64,000 nt of DNA from Polaribacter cellanae (GTDB lineage: Bacteria > Bacteroidota > Bacteroidia > Flavobacteriales > Flavobacteriaceae), in assembly GCF_017569185.1 (NCBI RefSeq), contig NZ_CP071869.1, forward strand, positions 4,006,501 through 4,070,500, read 5' to 3'. Shown in pieces: positions 27,819-35,676 of this stretch (within the stretch, counting starts at the first letter, position 1; each line of letters opens with the position of its first letter). The notes below the pieces were generated by a model. The model searched no databases and was not told the origin of the DNA. It saw nothing but the letters and a program-made list of their open reading frames with translations. A program made the position numbers and the translations under genes.

Positions 27819-28121
27819 ATGCCAGCAAATAAAAAACATCTTACGACTTCTAAATGGCAACGCTTTTTAAAATTTTCTGCTGGTTTTTTAGGTGGCTATT
27901 TGGTAAGCATGTCACTACATATGGCGTTAGCACAATGGCTAAATCATGTAAATGTATTGATAACTATTACGTTTTCAGGCTTCATATTATGGGTTGCATT
28001 GTTTCTTCTTGCTTTTTTAGCAAAGAATGGATGGAAAGTTTGGGGTTTGTACTTGTTACTAACTCTATTTTTTTCTGGGTGCATTTATCTAGGCAAGTTA
28101 TATCACCCTATAATTTCTTAA
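27819..28121 (+). CDS. DUF3649-like small membrane protein
   Basis: A 100-residue protein with three hydrophobic segments: FSAGFLGGYLVSMSLHMAL, a middle helix and a C-terminal helix containing WKVWGLYLLL. The GGY start of helix 1 and the W-xx-W near helix 3 are typical of DUF3649 iron-transporter-associated proteins. It sits between the DUF3325-like and PepSY genes with 2- and 5-bp gaps. No enzyme or transport residue can be pointed out. Confidence 0.7.
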   Translation: MPANKKHLTTSKWQRFLKFSAGFLGGYLVSMSLHMALAQWLNHVNVLITITFSGFILWVALFLLAFLAKNGWKVWGLYLLLTLFFSGCIYLGKLYHPIIS

Positions 28122-28126
28122 AGTAA

Positions 28127-29677
28127 ATGAACAATCGTTATTACAATATTTTTTTCCATACCCATACTATAAGTGGTATTATAATAAGTGCCGTACTTTA
28201 TGTTATATTTTTTGCGGGTTCTTTTTCCTTTTTTAGGGATGAAATCAATAATTGGGAACGTAACCAGTCAACATCCCGCAAACTGCCAAAGGATGTTAAC
28301 TTTGATACTGTTTTAGATGGTATAAAAAGTAAATATAATCTTTATGGAAGAGATATTACCATTAATTGGCCAAGTGTAGAAAATAGAGTAAATGTAAGTC
28401 TTTCCGCTTCAAAAGACACCTTAGCAAGTGTTGCTCAAAAAAGGGGAGCATTCTTTTATGTGGACATCGATACCTATGAAAGCTCCAGTTATGAGGAATC
28501 TTATGCTTTGGGAGAGTTTTTATATCGGTTACACTTTTTAGCACAGATACCCTACCCAATTGGCTATTACCTTTCTGGCTTTACTGCTTTCTTTTTTTTG
28601 TTCGCCATTATAACTGGAGTATTAGTACATTGGAAAAAAATAATTTCTAGCTTTTATGTTTTTAGACCTTTTTCAAAGCTAAAAACCATGTGGACAGATG
28701 CTCATACTTCATTAGGCGTTATAGGGCTTCCGTTTCAATTTGTGTACGCTGTTACTGGATCTTTTTTTATGATAAAGGCTCTAGTGATTGCGCCAAGTGT
28801 AATGATACTCTACAATGGCAATCAAAATAAATTATATGAAGATTTGGAATATACGATACCCACTATGCCATTAGAATATCAAAAAACCAATTCATTTGTA
28901 AGTGTCAATATGTTATTGAACAGTACAAAAAGTATATGGAAAAATTTTAATCCTACAGGTCTAAAAGTTCTTAATTACGGCGATAAGACCATGAAAGTAC
29001 TTGTAGAAGGAGAAACTGATTATAATCATAAATTTACAGGTAAAGGGAAAGTGCTTTACAATGGTATTACAGGAAAAATGCTTTCCACAAAAGACCCCTA
29101 CAAGGAAACCACATATTTAGATGGTGTAAAAAATGTACTGTACCGATTGCACTATGGAGATTATGGAGGTTATGCCTTAAAGTTAATTTCTATGGTCTTG
29201 GGCTTTGTTTCGTGTTTTGTTATTATTTCTGGAGTTATGATATGGCTTGTAGCACGTGACAAAAAACATATTCCTGAACACAAAAAAAGGTTTAATAGTA
29301 TTTTAGTTAGGCTTTATTTGGCTATTTGTCTTAGTATGTACCCTACAACAGCACTAACGTTTTTAATGGTCAAAATCAACGGAACATCTGGTAAGGAGTT
29401 TCTATATCCATTTTACTTTATAACATGGTTGGTACTCAGCTTATTTTTTATACTAAAAAAAGACAATGTGCTCACCAATAAACTTACACTTCTTTTAGGG
29501 AGCATTTTGGGAATTTTAATCCCTATTGCAAATGGCATCTTTTCAGGCAATTGGTTTTGGAAAACATTTATAGAAGGTCGGCATGACATTTTTATAGTTG
29601 ATATGCTTTGGGTATCAATTTCTCTTGTAGGATTCTATATTTATTTTCAAATAAAAAAACGTGAGCTTAACGATTAA
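28127..29677 (+). CDS. PepSY-associated transmembrane protein, iron-uptake reductase type
   Basis: A 516-residue inner-membrane protein of the PepSY-TM family with N-terminal helix HTHTISGIIISAVLYVIFF, a periplasmic PepSY-like domain (about 45-150), helices near 155-180 and 195-220, a second extracytoplasmic domain, and four C-terminal helices. Histidines near membrane faces (FHTHT, VLVHWKK, YRLHYGD) could bind haem, in line with the view that these proteins reduce ferric chelates in the periplasm. It closes the receptor operon. A role in iron release is a family-level inference. Confidence 0.82.
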   Translation: MNNRYYNIFFHTHTISGIIISAVLYVIFFAGSFSFFRDEINNWERNQSTSRKLPKDVNFDTVLDGIKSKYNLYGRDITINWPSVENRVNVSLSASKDTLASVAQKRGAFFYVDIDTYESSSYEESYALGEFLYRLHFLAQIPYPIGYYLSGFTAFFFLFAIITGVLVHWKKIISSFYVFRPFSKLKTMWTDAHTSLGVIGLPFQFVYAVTGSFFMIKALVIAPSVMILYNGNQNKLYEDLEYTIPTMPLEYQKTNSFVSVNMLLNSTKSIWKNFNPTGLKVLNYGDKTMKVLVEGETDYNHKFTGKGKVLYNGITGKMLSTKDPYKETTYLDGVKNVLYRLHYGDYGGYALKLISMVLGFVSCFVIISGVMIWLVARDKKHIPEHKKRFNSILVRLYLAICLSMYPTTALTFLMVKINGTSGKEFLYPFYFITWLVLSLFFILKKDNVLTNKLTLLLGSILGILIPIANGIFSGNWFWKTFIEGRHDIFIVDMLWVSISLVGFYIYFQIKKRELND

Positions 29678-30044
29678 ACTTTTATAATGTTTTTTGATAT
29701 AGATTCATAAAGGTTTAGAAACTCATTTATAATCAACCACTAAAAAATCTATTAAATACGATATTCATACAATATAATCGAAATATAAACATCGCAAAAT
29801 ATTTTCGGAAAAGAAACTGTATAAAGTCATTACTTTTTCTATTGCTTATTTATTCCGTTTCCTTTCCATTTTAAAATTTTGTATTTCGTTTTGTTTAAAT
29901 ATTGTTTAATATTTAAACTGTACGATTATTAACTCGCACATTCGACATACAATAAAGATAAATTTTTTAGTAACGTGAGTTCGATTTAAGAAATAATATA
30001 TAATTATATTTTAATTTTCTGATAGACAGTAATTTGTACTTCCT
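29678..30044. other. Intergenic region after the iron operon
   Basis: AT-rich, no open frame of note. The only clear structure is the palindrome at 29893-29918 (listed separately). It separates the iron operon from the hairpin repeat copy B. Confidence 0.4.
29893..29918. promoter_or_regulatory. Perfect 11-bp inverted repeat
   Basis: GTTTAAATATT, loop GTTT, AATATTTAAAC. It is 215 bp downstream of the PepSY stop and has no T tract. A protein-binding site or a replication or recombination site is possible; nothing nearby decides between them. Confidence 0.3.
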
Positions 30045-30165
30045 GTTACTTCGACGATAGGAGAAATCTCATAATTTATAACTACAATTTGTAAGATTCC
30101 TCTTTTCTGCGTCATCGAAATAACATTTATTTTTAAATAAAAACACATAAACACCTGATAATCAG
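30045..30165. repeat. Dispersed hairpin repeat, copy B (complete)
   Basis: A left arm at 30045-30069 (contains TTCGACGATAGGAGAAATCT) pairs imperfectly with a right arm at 30092-30123 (contains TCCTCTTTTCTGCGTCATCG). An A/T spacer separates the arms. A second hairpin CTGA-TAA-TCAG follows at 30155-30165. Bases 30064-30150 match 1-86 of the window in the same orientation. No gene is present. This is a REP/MITE-like intergenic element, and the arm wording is of a kind that recurs in flavobacterial gaps. Confidence 0.6.
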
Positions 30166-30246
30166 TAGGAGGTATGTTAGGATTGCGTTAGTAACCAAAG
30201 CGAAATACAGTAAAAGTTTATAGTTTTAACTAAATTTGAGACCAAT

Positions 30247-30269
30247 AAAAAAACAACCAAAAAGGTTGC
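30247..30269 (-). terminator. Rho-independent terminator of the small lipoprotein gene
   Basis: On the minus strand: CAACC, loop TTTTT, GGTTG followed by seven T. It lies 50 bp past the stop codon of the 86-residue lipoprotein gene. Confidence 0.65.
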
Positions 30270-30319
30270 TTTAGTTACGTTAATATTAAACGTTTTATAA
30301 ACGTACTTGTGGGGAATAG

Positions 30320-30580
30320 TTATCTTTTTGAAATTTTAGAAAATACTTTTAAAGTATCTCTTTTTACAATTTTTGCATTATCTAAAGTTACTTTAATTAC
30401 ATATTTAGAATTCGATACCTGAAACACATAGCTAAACTGTCTAAATGATGTAATATGATAGTTTGGAAATTCTTTCTCAACAACAGTTTTGTTAGATTCG
30501 TAATGTTCTAATTCTGTTTTTACTGGTTGACAACCCATTAGTATACTCCCTACAAATGTTAAAGTTAGTAACACTTTCAT
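30320..30580 (-). CDS. Small putative lipoprotein, function unknown
   Basis: An 86-residue protein with a lipoprotein signal peptide: hydrophobic stretch then GSILMGC, giving lipidated Cys17. The mature part is about 70 residues, mixed charge, with a predicted strand-rich centre (YVFQVSNSKYVIKVTLDN). I do not recognise a family. It is a single-gene unit with a structured element containing a U tract directly upstream and a terminator downstream. Confidence 0.6.
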   Translation of the reverse strand: MKVLLTLTFVGSILMGCQPVKTELEHYESNKTVVEKEFPNYHITSFRQFSYVFQVSNSKYVIKVTLDNAKIVKRDTLKVFSKISKR

Positions 30581-30596
30581 AATAAATAATTTTTAA

Positions 30597-30678
30597 TAAA
30601 AAACTATTATTTTATTCTCAGAGACGAACTTTTGTAGGGGTTGGAGCTATGGTTTTTCTAATACCATAAAATAATAGT
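30597..30678 (-). ncRNA. Structured leader or small RNA with three-way-junction potential
   Basis: On the minus strand the transcript would read ACTATTATTTTAT (30678-30666), a hairpin with stem TATGGT/ACCATA, an unpaired GC-richer stretch containing CCAACCCCTACAAAAG and a CTC/GAG pairing, then ATAAAATAATAGT (30615-30603) closing a perfect 13-bp outer stem, followed by six U. A -7 box TATTTTTG lies just upstream at 30680-30687. The stem plus U tract looks like a terminator, so this is either a small RNA of about 80 nt or a riboswitch-like attenuator for the lipoprotein gene 17 bp downstream. It matches no riboswitch class I can recall. Confidence 0.5.
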
Positions 30679-30679
30679 A

Positions 30680-30687
30680 CAAAAATA
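30680..30687 (-). promoter_or_regulatory. -7 element for the structured RNA / lipoprotein gene
   Basis: TATTTTTG on the minus strand fits TAnnTTTG exactly and lies directly before the first base of the 13-bp stem. No convincing TTTG is seen at the -33 position. Confidence 0.4.
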
Positions 30688-30831
30688 CACGTAAAGTTAG
30701 GGAGCTTTAATTTGTATTACAATAAACATTAAGTTTGTTCATTTAAGAACAAAAATTATTTTGAACGTTTTTATAAATTGTAAAAAGGGAGTAACAATTA
30801 TATATAATTGAGCATATAAATATACACAAAT

Positions 30832-32373
30832 TTATTTCAACTTTAAAAACGAAAAATTATATTTTATTCCAAAATTGATAAAAGGATTGCTAAGATTACC
30901 TCCTTTAGCTTTTACATAACCAGCAGAACCACGTAAACTTAAAGTGTTATTTATTTGGTAATCAATACCTAAACTTGGTTTTATTATAAAACCTTCTCCA
31001 GTACTAATATTTCCTCCACCTGCAGCTCCTCCTAAAATTTGTGTAAAAAAAGTAGTATTGCCACCCAAGAGAGGATTCGTTTTTACACCCAAACCAACCA
31101 AACCTTCTGCATAAGCACCAGCATTTCCAAAGTTTGCAAATGAGGTTTGCCCTGCAACAAATATATTTTTATTCATATTTAAATTAATTTGAAGAGATAT
31201 TTGGTGCATGTCTTCAGTTGAATTCGTCATCCTTTTTGCATTAAAATACCAATCTTGTTTTACGATTACTTCGAACCCTTTAAAAATACCCTCGTTAAAA
31301 TTAGAAGTATTGTTATAAGTACCATTTCTTTCAATGTAATATTTTAAACCAGCTCCAAAAGAAGAGGTTGCAAAATACTTGTTAGGAGTAAATAAAAAGC
31401 CTTTATTTACAGAAAGGTAAAGATCTTTATGTATTTTTTGTTCTAAAGAAATATCAGGATATATTAAAAAACCACCTTGTGTATCAACACCACCACCACC
31501 ACCAGCTCCAATTCCAAATTTAGCTTGAATATTAGTTCGATTTTTATTCATAGATAAATGATAGCCACCTCCTAAAAGCACATCCATATAACCTGCTCTT
31601 ATTCCACTATAAGCACCATCTACTTTTAAAAAAGCAAACCAGTTTTTATTGATAAAAGAAGCAAGCTCAAAACCTGCTAAACGAATTATTTTTCCATTTA
31701 AAATTTCTCCTGTTGTTGCATCTGCTTTACTTGTAACTTTTAAATTGTTTAGATGCAACATTAAAGAAGTTCTATTTGTCTTTTGATTCCAATTTGAGTT
31801 TTTTAATTCTATAAGCGAAAAATCATTTTCTGAAGCTTTGTAATTAGAATATTCAAAATCTAAAGGAATTTCTAAAGCGACATTTAATTGGTGTCCTTTT
31901 ATCTTTCCTCCATCAAAAAAATTGACATAACTCCAACCACTATTTAAAGTAAAATGTTTAAAATCATACCCTAAATTTACGTGTGGTAAAATAAATGCGC
32001 CTCCACCATCTAGAGCTCCTGCACCACCACCACCACCAAAATGGAAACCAGTATCTACATACAATTTTTTGGAGAAATATTTTTTAATACCTGCGTTAAT
32101 ACCTAAAGTAAAAAAACCACCTCTGGCACCTCTAACAGAACCATAAATACCTAAACCAGCATAGGCCCAATCATTTAACATTAAGTTGTAATGAATTCCA
32201 GTAAACCCCATATTAGGTTCGTTTAAAATTTGGGCTTCTGGCATATTTATAGATAGAAAATCTATTTTAGCAAATGCTTTTTGTGTAATTTTATTTGGAA
32301 CTTTATCATTTTGAGCATTAATAATTTGGTTACATAAAACGATCAATAATAATAATGGGATGTACTTTTTCAT
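30832..32373 (-). CDS. Gly-rich outer-membrane protein with three internal repeats
   Basis: A 513-residue protein with a signal peptide (cleavage near 20, INA-QND). Three units of about 100 residues each end in a Gly-rich loop and two beta strands: GGGGGAGALDGGGAF at 113-127, GAGGGGGVDTQGGF at 289-302, and GGAAGGGNISTGEGF at 448-462, each followed by I/L-x-P and a strand pair. The C-terminus ends in alternating aromatic residues like a beta-barrel strand. I do not recognise a named family. It lies 9 bp downstream of the molybdopterin oxidoreductase gene on the same strand, so the three genes 35477-30832 are probably one operon. Confidence 0.7.
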   Translation of the reverse strand: MKKYIPLLLLIVLCNQIINAQNDKVPNKITQKAFAKIDFLSINMPEAQILNEPNMGFTGIHYNLMLNDWAYAGLGIYGSVRGARGGFFTLGINAGIKKYFSKKLYVDTGFHFGGGGGAGALDGGGAFILPHVNLGYDFKHFTLNSGWSYVNFFDGGKIKGHQLNVALEIPLDFEYSNYKASENDFSLIELKNSNWNQKTNRTSLMLHLNNLKVTSKADATTGEILNGKIIRLAGFELASFINKNWFAFLKVDGAYSGIRAGYMDVLLGGGYHLSMNKNRTNIQAKFGIGAGGGGGVDTQGGFLIYPDISLEQKIHKDLYLSVNKGFLFTPNKYFATSSFGAGLKYYIERNGTYNNTSNFNEGIFKGFEVIVKQDWYFNAKRMTNSTEDMHQISLQINLNMNKNIFVAGQTSFANFGNAGAYAEGLVGLGVKTNPLLGGNTTFFTQILGGAAGGGNISTGEGFIIKPSLGIDYQINNTLSLRGSAGYVKAKGGNLSNPFINFGIKYNFSFLKLK

Positions 32374-32382
32374 AAAATATAA

Positions 32383-34677
32383 TTAACTTCTCTTTTGAAT
32401 AGAAATAACCACGGTTTTAGATGTTGGAGTATTGCTAATTTTAGCCACACTTTTTATAGGAACTAATACATTCGCTTCAGGAAAATAAGTAGCTGTGCAT
32501 TGTTTTGGAATGCTGTAAGGAATAACTAAAAACCCTTTAGCTTCTCTTTTTTCTCCGTTAAAATGGCTAGTTAAATCGACCAAATCTAATTTTTTTAAAC
32601 CTTGTTTTTTCATATCATTTTTATTCATAAAAATAACTCTTCGTTCATTTAAAATACCTCTGTAACGATCGTTTAATCCATAAATTGTTGTATTGTATTG
32701 ATCGTGTGTACGAATCGTCATCATTAAAAATTGATTTTTTTCCAGTAAAATATCCGATGGTAAATTTGTACTAAAGTTTGCTTTTCCGGTCGAAGTCGGT
32801 TTAAAATTATTATCTCTAGCATTATTTGGTAAATAAAAACCTCCTTTTATACGAGCTCTTTGATTGTAGTTTTCGAAACCAGGAATGGTGGCTTCAATTT
32901 TATTTCTAATATGGTCGTAATTAGAGACTAATTCTGTCCAATTTACTTTAGAGTTTTTTAAAGTTGCGTTTGCAACTCCAGCGACAATGGCTGGTTCGCT
33001 TAATAATTTGTTTGAATGTGGTTCTAAAACACCACTAGATTGGTGTACAATTCCCATAGAATTTTCTACAGTTACAAACTGTTCTCCAGAACTTTGAATG
33101 TCTTTTTCAGAACGACCTAAACATGGCAGAATTAAGGCTTTTTTTCCATGAATTAAATGGCTTCTATTTAGTTTTGTGGAAACGTGAACTGTAAGATTGC
33201 AATTACGCAAAGCTGTTGCAGTAAACTCTGTGTCTGGTGTTGCAGAAATAAAATTTCCACCCATTCCAAAAAATACTTTTGCTTCTTTTTTGTGCATTGC
33301 TTTAATAGATTCTACAACATCAAAACCATGTTTTCTTGGCGATTTAAAATTAAACTCTTTATCTAATTTATCTAAAAAAGAATCTGGAGATTTCTCCCAA
33401 ATTCCCATGGTTCTATCTCCTTGCACATTAGAATGACCACGAACAGGGCAAGTTCCAGCACCTTTTTTTCCAATGCTACCCTTTAATAATAAAATATTTA
33501 CGAGCTCTCGGATATTATCTACAGAGTTTTTGTGCTGTGTTAAACCCATTGCCCAGCAAATTATAATTTTATCGTTATCGATAATAAGCTCAGTTGCTTT
33601 TTTAATTTGATCTAAAGTTAAACCTGTTTGAGGTAATAATTCTTCAATTGTATAGTTATTTAAATTTGATAGAAATTCGTCTAAACCAGCTGTTTTTTCT
33701 TTAATAAATTGATGATTAAAAACAGAACCTGGATTTTTAGTTTCTTTTTCTTTCATCAACTTAAGAATAATTTTTAATAAAGCTACATCTCCATTTATTT
33801 TTACTTGCAAAAACAAATCTGTTAAGTCTTGTCCTGTACCCACCCATTTTAAAGGGTTTTGAGGGTCTTTATAATTTAATAAACCAACTTCTGGTAAAGG
33901 ATTTATAGTAATAATTTTTCCGCCATTTTTTTTAGTATCTCCCAAAGCTGTTAACATTCTTGGGTGATTTGTTCCTGGGTTTTGCCCCATTACAATTACC
34001 AAATCTGCATGGTCGAAATCTTCTAGAGTTACAGAACCTTTTCCAATACCTAAGGTTTCCGAAAGTGCAGAACCACTAGATTCATGGCACATATTAGAAC
34101 AATCTGGTAAGTTGTTTGTACCAAATTGACGTACAAAAAGTTGATATAAAAACGCGGCTTCGTTACTGGTTCTTCCTGAAGTATAAAAAATGGCTTCATC
34201 AGGAGAATCTAAAGAATTTAGTTCGTCTCCAATCATTTTAAAAGCATCTTGCCATGAAATTTCTTCGTAATTATCTTTTCCTTCTGGTAAATACATTGGA
34301 TGCGTAATTCTTCCGCTTTTTCCTATTTCATAATCAGGTAGTTTTGCTAACTCTTTTACAGAATGTGTTGCGAAAAATAAAGGCGAAACTTTGTTTTTTG
34401 TAGCTTCCTCTGCTACTGCTTTTGCTCCATTTTCGCAATACTCTGCTAAAAAAGCACGTTTTTCATCTGGATCTGGCCAAGCACAACCTGGGCAATCGAA
34501 ACCATCTTTTTGGTTTAAGTTTTTTAAAAGTCTAATTCCATCTATTACACCAACTTCGTCTTTAATATGGGTTAATGCAACTTTTATTGCTTTTACACCA
34601 ACTGCCGATTTTGGTATTTCCTGAAATTTTATACCTGTTAATTTTTCTGGTGGTTGTGCATTTGTATTTTTCGACAT
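32383..34677 (-). CDS. YdeP/FdhF-family molybdopterin oxidoreductase
   Basis: A 764-residue molybdopterin-dependent oxidoreductase of the YdeP type. The N-terminus has the subfamily motif GFDCPGCAWPDP and YCENGAKA, the cofactor domain has YTSGRTSNEAAFLYQ, VIVMGQNPGTNHPRML and GKKGAGTCPVRGHSNVQGDR, and the C-terminal bis-MGD binding domain includes MMTIRTHDQYNTTIYG. No twin-arginine signal is present, so it acts in the cytoplasm. E. coli YdeP is linked to acid resistance, but the substrate of the family is unknown. The gene starts 2 bp after fdhD, which supplies sulfur for the molybdenum cofactor. Confidence 0.88.
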   Translation of the reverse strand: MSKNTNAQPPEKLTGIKFQEIPKSAVGVKAIKVALTHIKDEVGVIDGIRLLKNLNQKDGFDCPGCAWPDPDEKRAFLAEYCENGAKAVAEEATKNKVSPLFFATHSVKELAKLPDYEIGKSGRITHPMYLPEGKDNYEEISWQDAFKMIGDELNSLDSPDEAIFYTSGRTSNEAAFLYQLFVRQFGTNNLPDCSNMCHESSGSALSETLGIGKGSVTLEDFDHADLVIVMGQNPGTNHPRMLTALGDTKKNGGKIITINPLPEVGLLNYKDPQNPLKWVGTGQDLTDLFLQVKINGDVALLKIILKLMKEKETKNPGSVFNHQFIKEKTAGLDEFLSNLNNYTIEELLPQTGLTLDQIKKATELIIDNDKIIICWAMGLTQHKNSVDNIRELVNILLLKGSIGKKGAGTCPVRGHSNVQGDRTMGIWEKSPDSFLDKLDKEFNFKSPRKHGFDVVESIKAMHKKEAKVFFGMGGNFISATPDTEFTATALRNCNLTVHVSTKLNRSHLIHGKKALILPCLGRSEKDIQSSGEQFVTVENSMGIVHQSSGVLEPHSNKLLSEPAIVAGVANATLKNSKVNWTELVSNYDHIRNKIEATIPGFENYNQRARIKGGFYLPNNARDNNFKPTSTGKANFSTNLPSDILLEKNQFLMMTIRTHDQYNTTIYGLNDRYRGILNERRVIFMNKNDMKKQGLKKLDLVDLTSHFNGEKREAKGFLVIPYSIPKQCTATYFPEANVLVPIKSVAKISNTPTSKTVVISIQKRS

Positions 34678-34679
34678 AT

Positions 34680-35477
34680 CTAATTTTTTTTGAGGTAAGA
34701 AGAATTTGAGTAAATAGTCATTTTACCATTTCTAGTAAACCCAATCAGGCAAATCCCAAATTCTTTAGCAAAATCGACAGCTAACGAAGAACAAGCAGAA
34801 ACAGCAATAATTACTGGAATTTTTGCAATAAAAGCTTTGGAAACAATTTCATAAGAAACTCGACCACTAACTAATAAAAAATTAGCCTCTTTTAATTTTT
34901 TTTTGTTTAGTAAATCGCCAATTGTTTTGTCAACAGCATTGTGTCTTCCAATATCTTCTTTAATTGTTAATAATTCGTAATTCTTATTAAATATTGCAGC
35001 TGCATGGCTTCCACCAGAATCTTTAAAAGTAGGTTGATTTTGAGTCATTTGAATAAACATTTCATGGATTTCTCTTGATGAAAATAGATTTTCTTCAGTA
35101 AGTTTATCTCCATTTACTTTAATATCTTTCAACTCTTTTTTTCCGCAAATTCCACAAGAGGAAACAGATAAAAGTGTTCTTTTATTTAAATATCCTTTTC
35201 CTAAAAATTTAGTAGGAATACTTACATTTATTATTTGCGGAATATTGTCTTGCTCTTTTTCTAAAGACATTTTTAAGCTAGAAGAATTCTTGTAAATATC
35301 TTCTGCATATAACAAGCCACGTATTAATTCGAGGTCGTTATTGGGAGTTCTCATAACAACAGTGTACGCTTCTTTGTTGATATTTATTTGCAATGGAGCT
35401 TCCACTACCAAACTATCTAAAGTTTTGGTTTTTAAAAATTTAGATACTTTTAAACCTTGGTAAGAGAGTGTTTGCAT
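34680..35477 (-). CDS. fdhD: Formate dehydrogenase accessory sulfurtransferase FdhD
   Basis: A 265-residue FdhD-family protein. The persulfide-carrying cysteines are in SSCGICGKKEL (Cys108 and Cys111), matching the CxxC of E. coli FdhD. SGGSHAAAIF, EDIGRHNAVDK and LLVSGRVSYEIVSKA are all family hallmarks. It transfers sulfur to the molybdenum cofactor of the partner enzyme. The oxidoreductase gene begins 2 bp downstream, so it is the clear client. Confidence 0.93.
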   Translation of the reverse strand: MQTLSYQGLKVSKFLKTKTLDSLVVEAPLQININKEAYTVVMRTPNNDLELIRGLLYAEDIYKNSSSLKMSLEKEQDNIPQIINVSIPTKFLGKGYLNKRTLLSVSSCGICGKKELKDIKVNGDKLTEENLFSSREIHEMFIQMTQNQPTFKDSGGSHAAAIFNKNYELLTIKEDIGRHNAVDKTIGDLLNKKKLKEANFLLVSGRVSYEIVSKAFIAKIPVIIAVSACSSLAVDFAKEFGICLIGFTRNGKMTIYSNSSYLKKN

Positions 35478-35521
35478 GCAATTTAAGACTTACTATACAA
35501 ACTTAATAAAAACTATTAGCC

Positions 35522-35560
35522 TAAAAAAACAAAAGTCTCGAAAGTTAATTCGAGACTTTT
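35522..35560 (-). terminator. Strong terminator downstream of the methyltransferase gene
   Basis: A perfect 12-bp stem (AAAAGTCTCGAA at 35531-35542, complement at 35549-35560) with a 6-base loop. On the minus strand it runs into TTTTGTTTTTTT. It separates the methyltransferase gene from fdhD. Confidence 0.8.
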
Positions 35561-35676
35561 TCTTGTGTGTTTTACACCCCTAATAATAAAACACACAATT
35601 GCTCTTCAAAGATATAAATATTACACCTTATTTCTTTTATGTAAATAGATTAATTATGAATATTTTAACAAAATAA

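Noticed and set aside
30045..30190. Integron attC-like site (GCGTTAG and paired arms)
   Set aside because: The R and L boxes do not form the attC pattern, and no integrase or cassette array is present.
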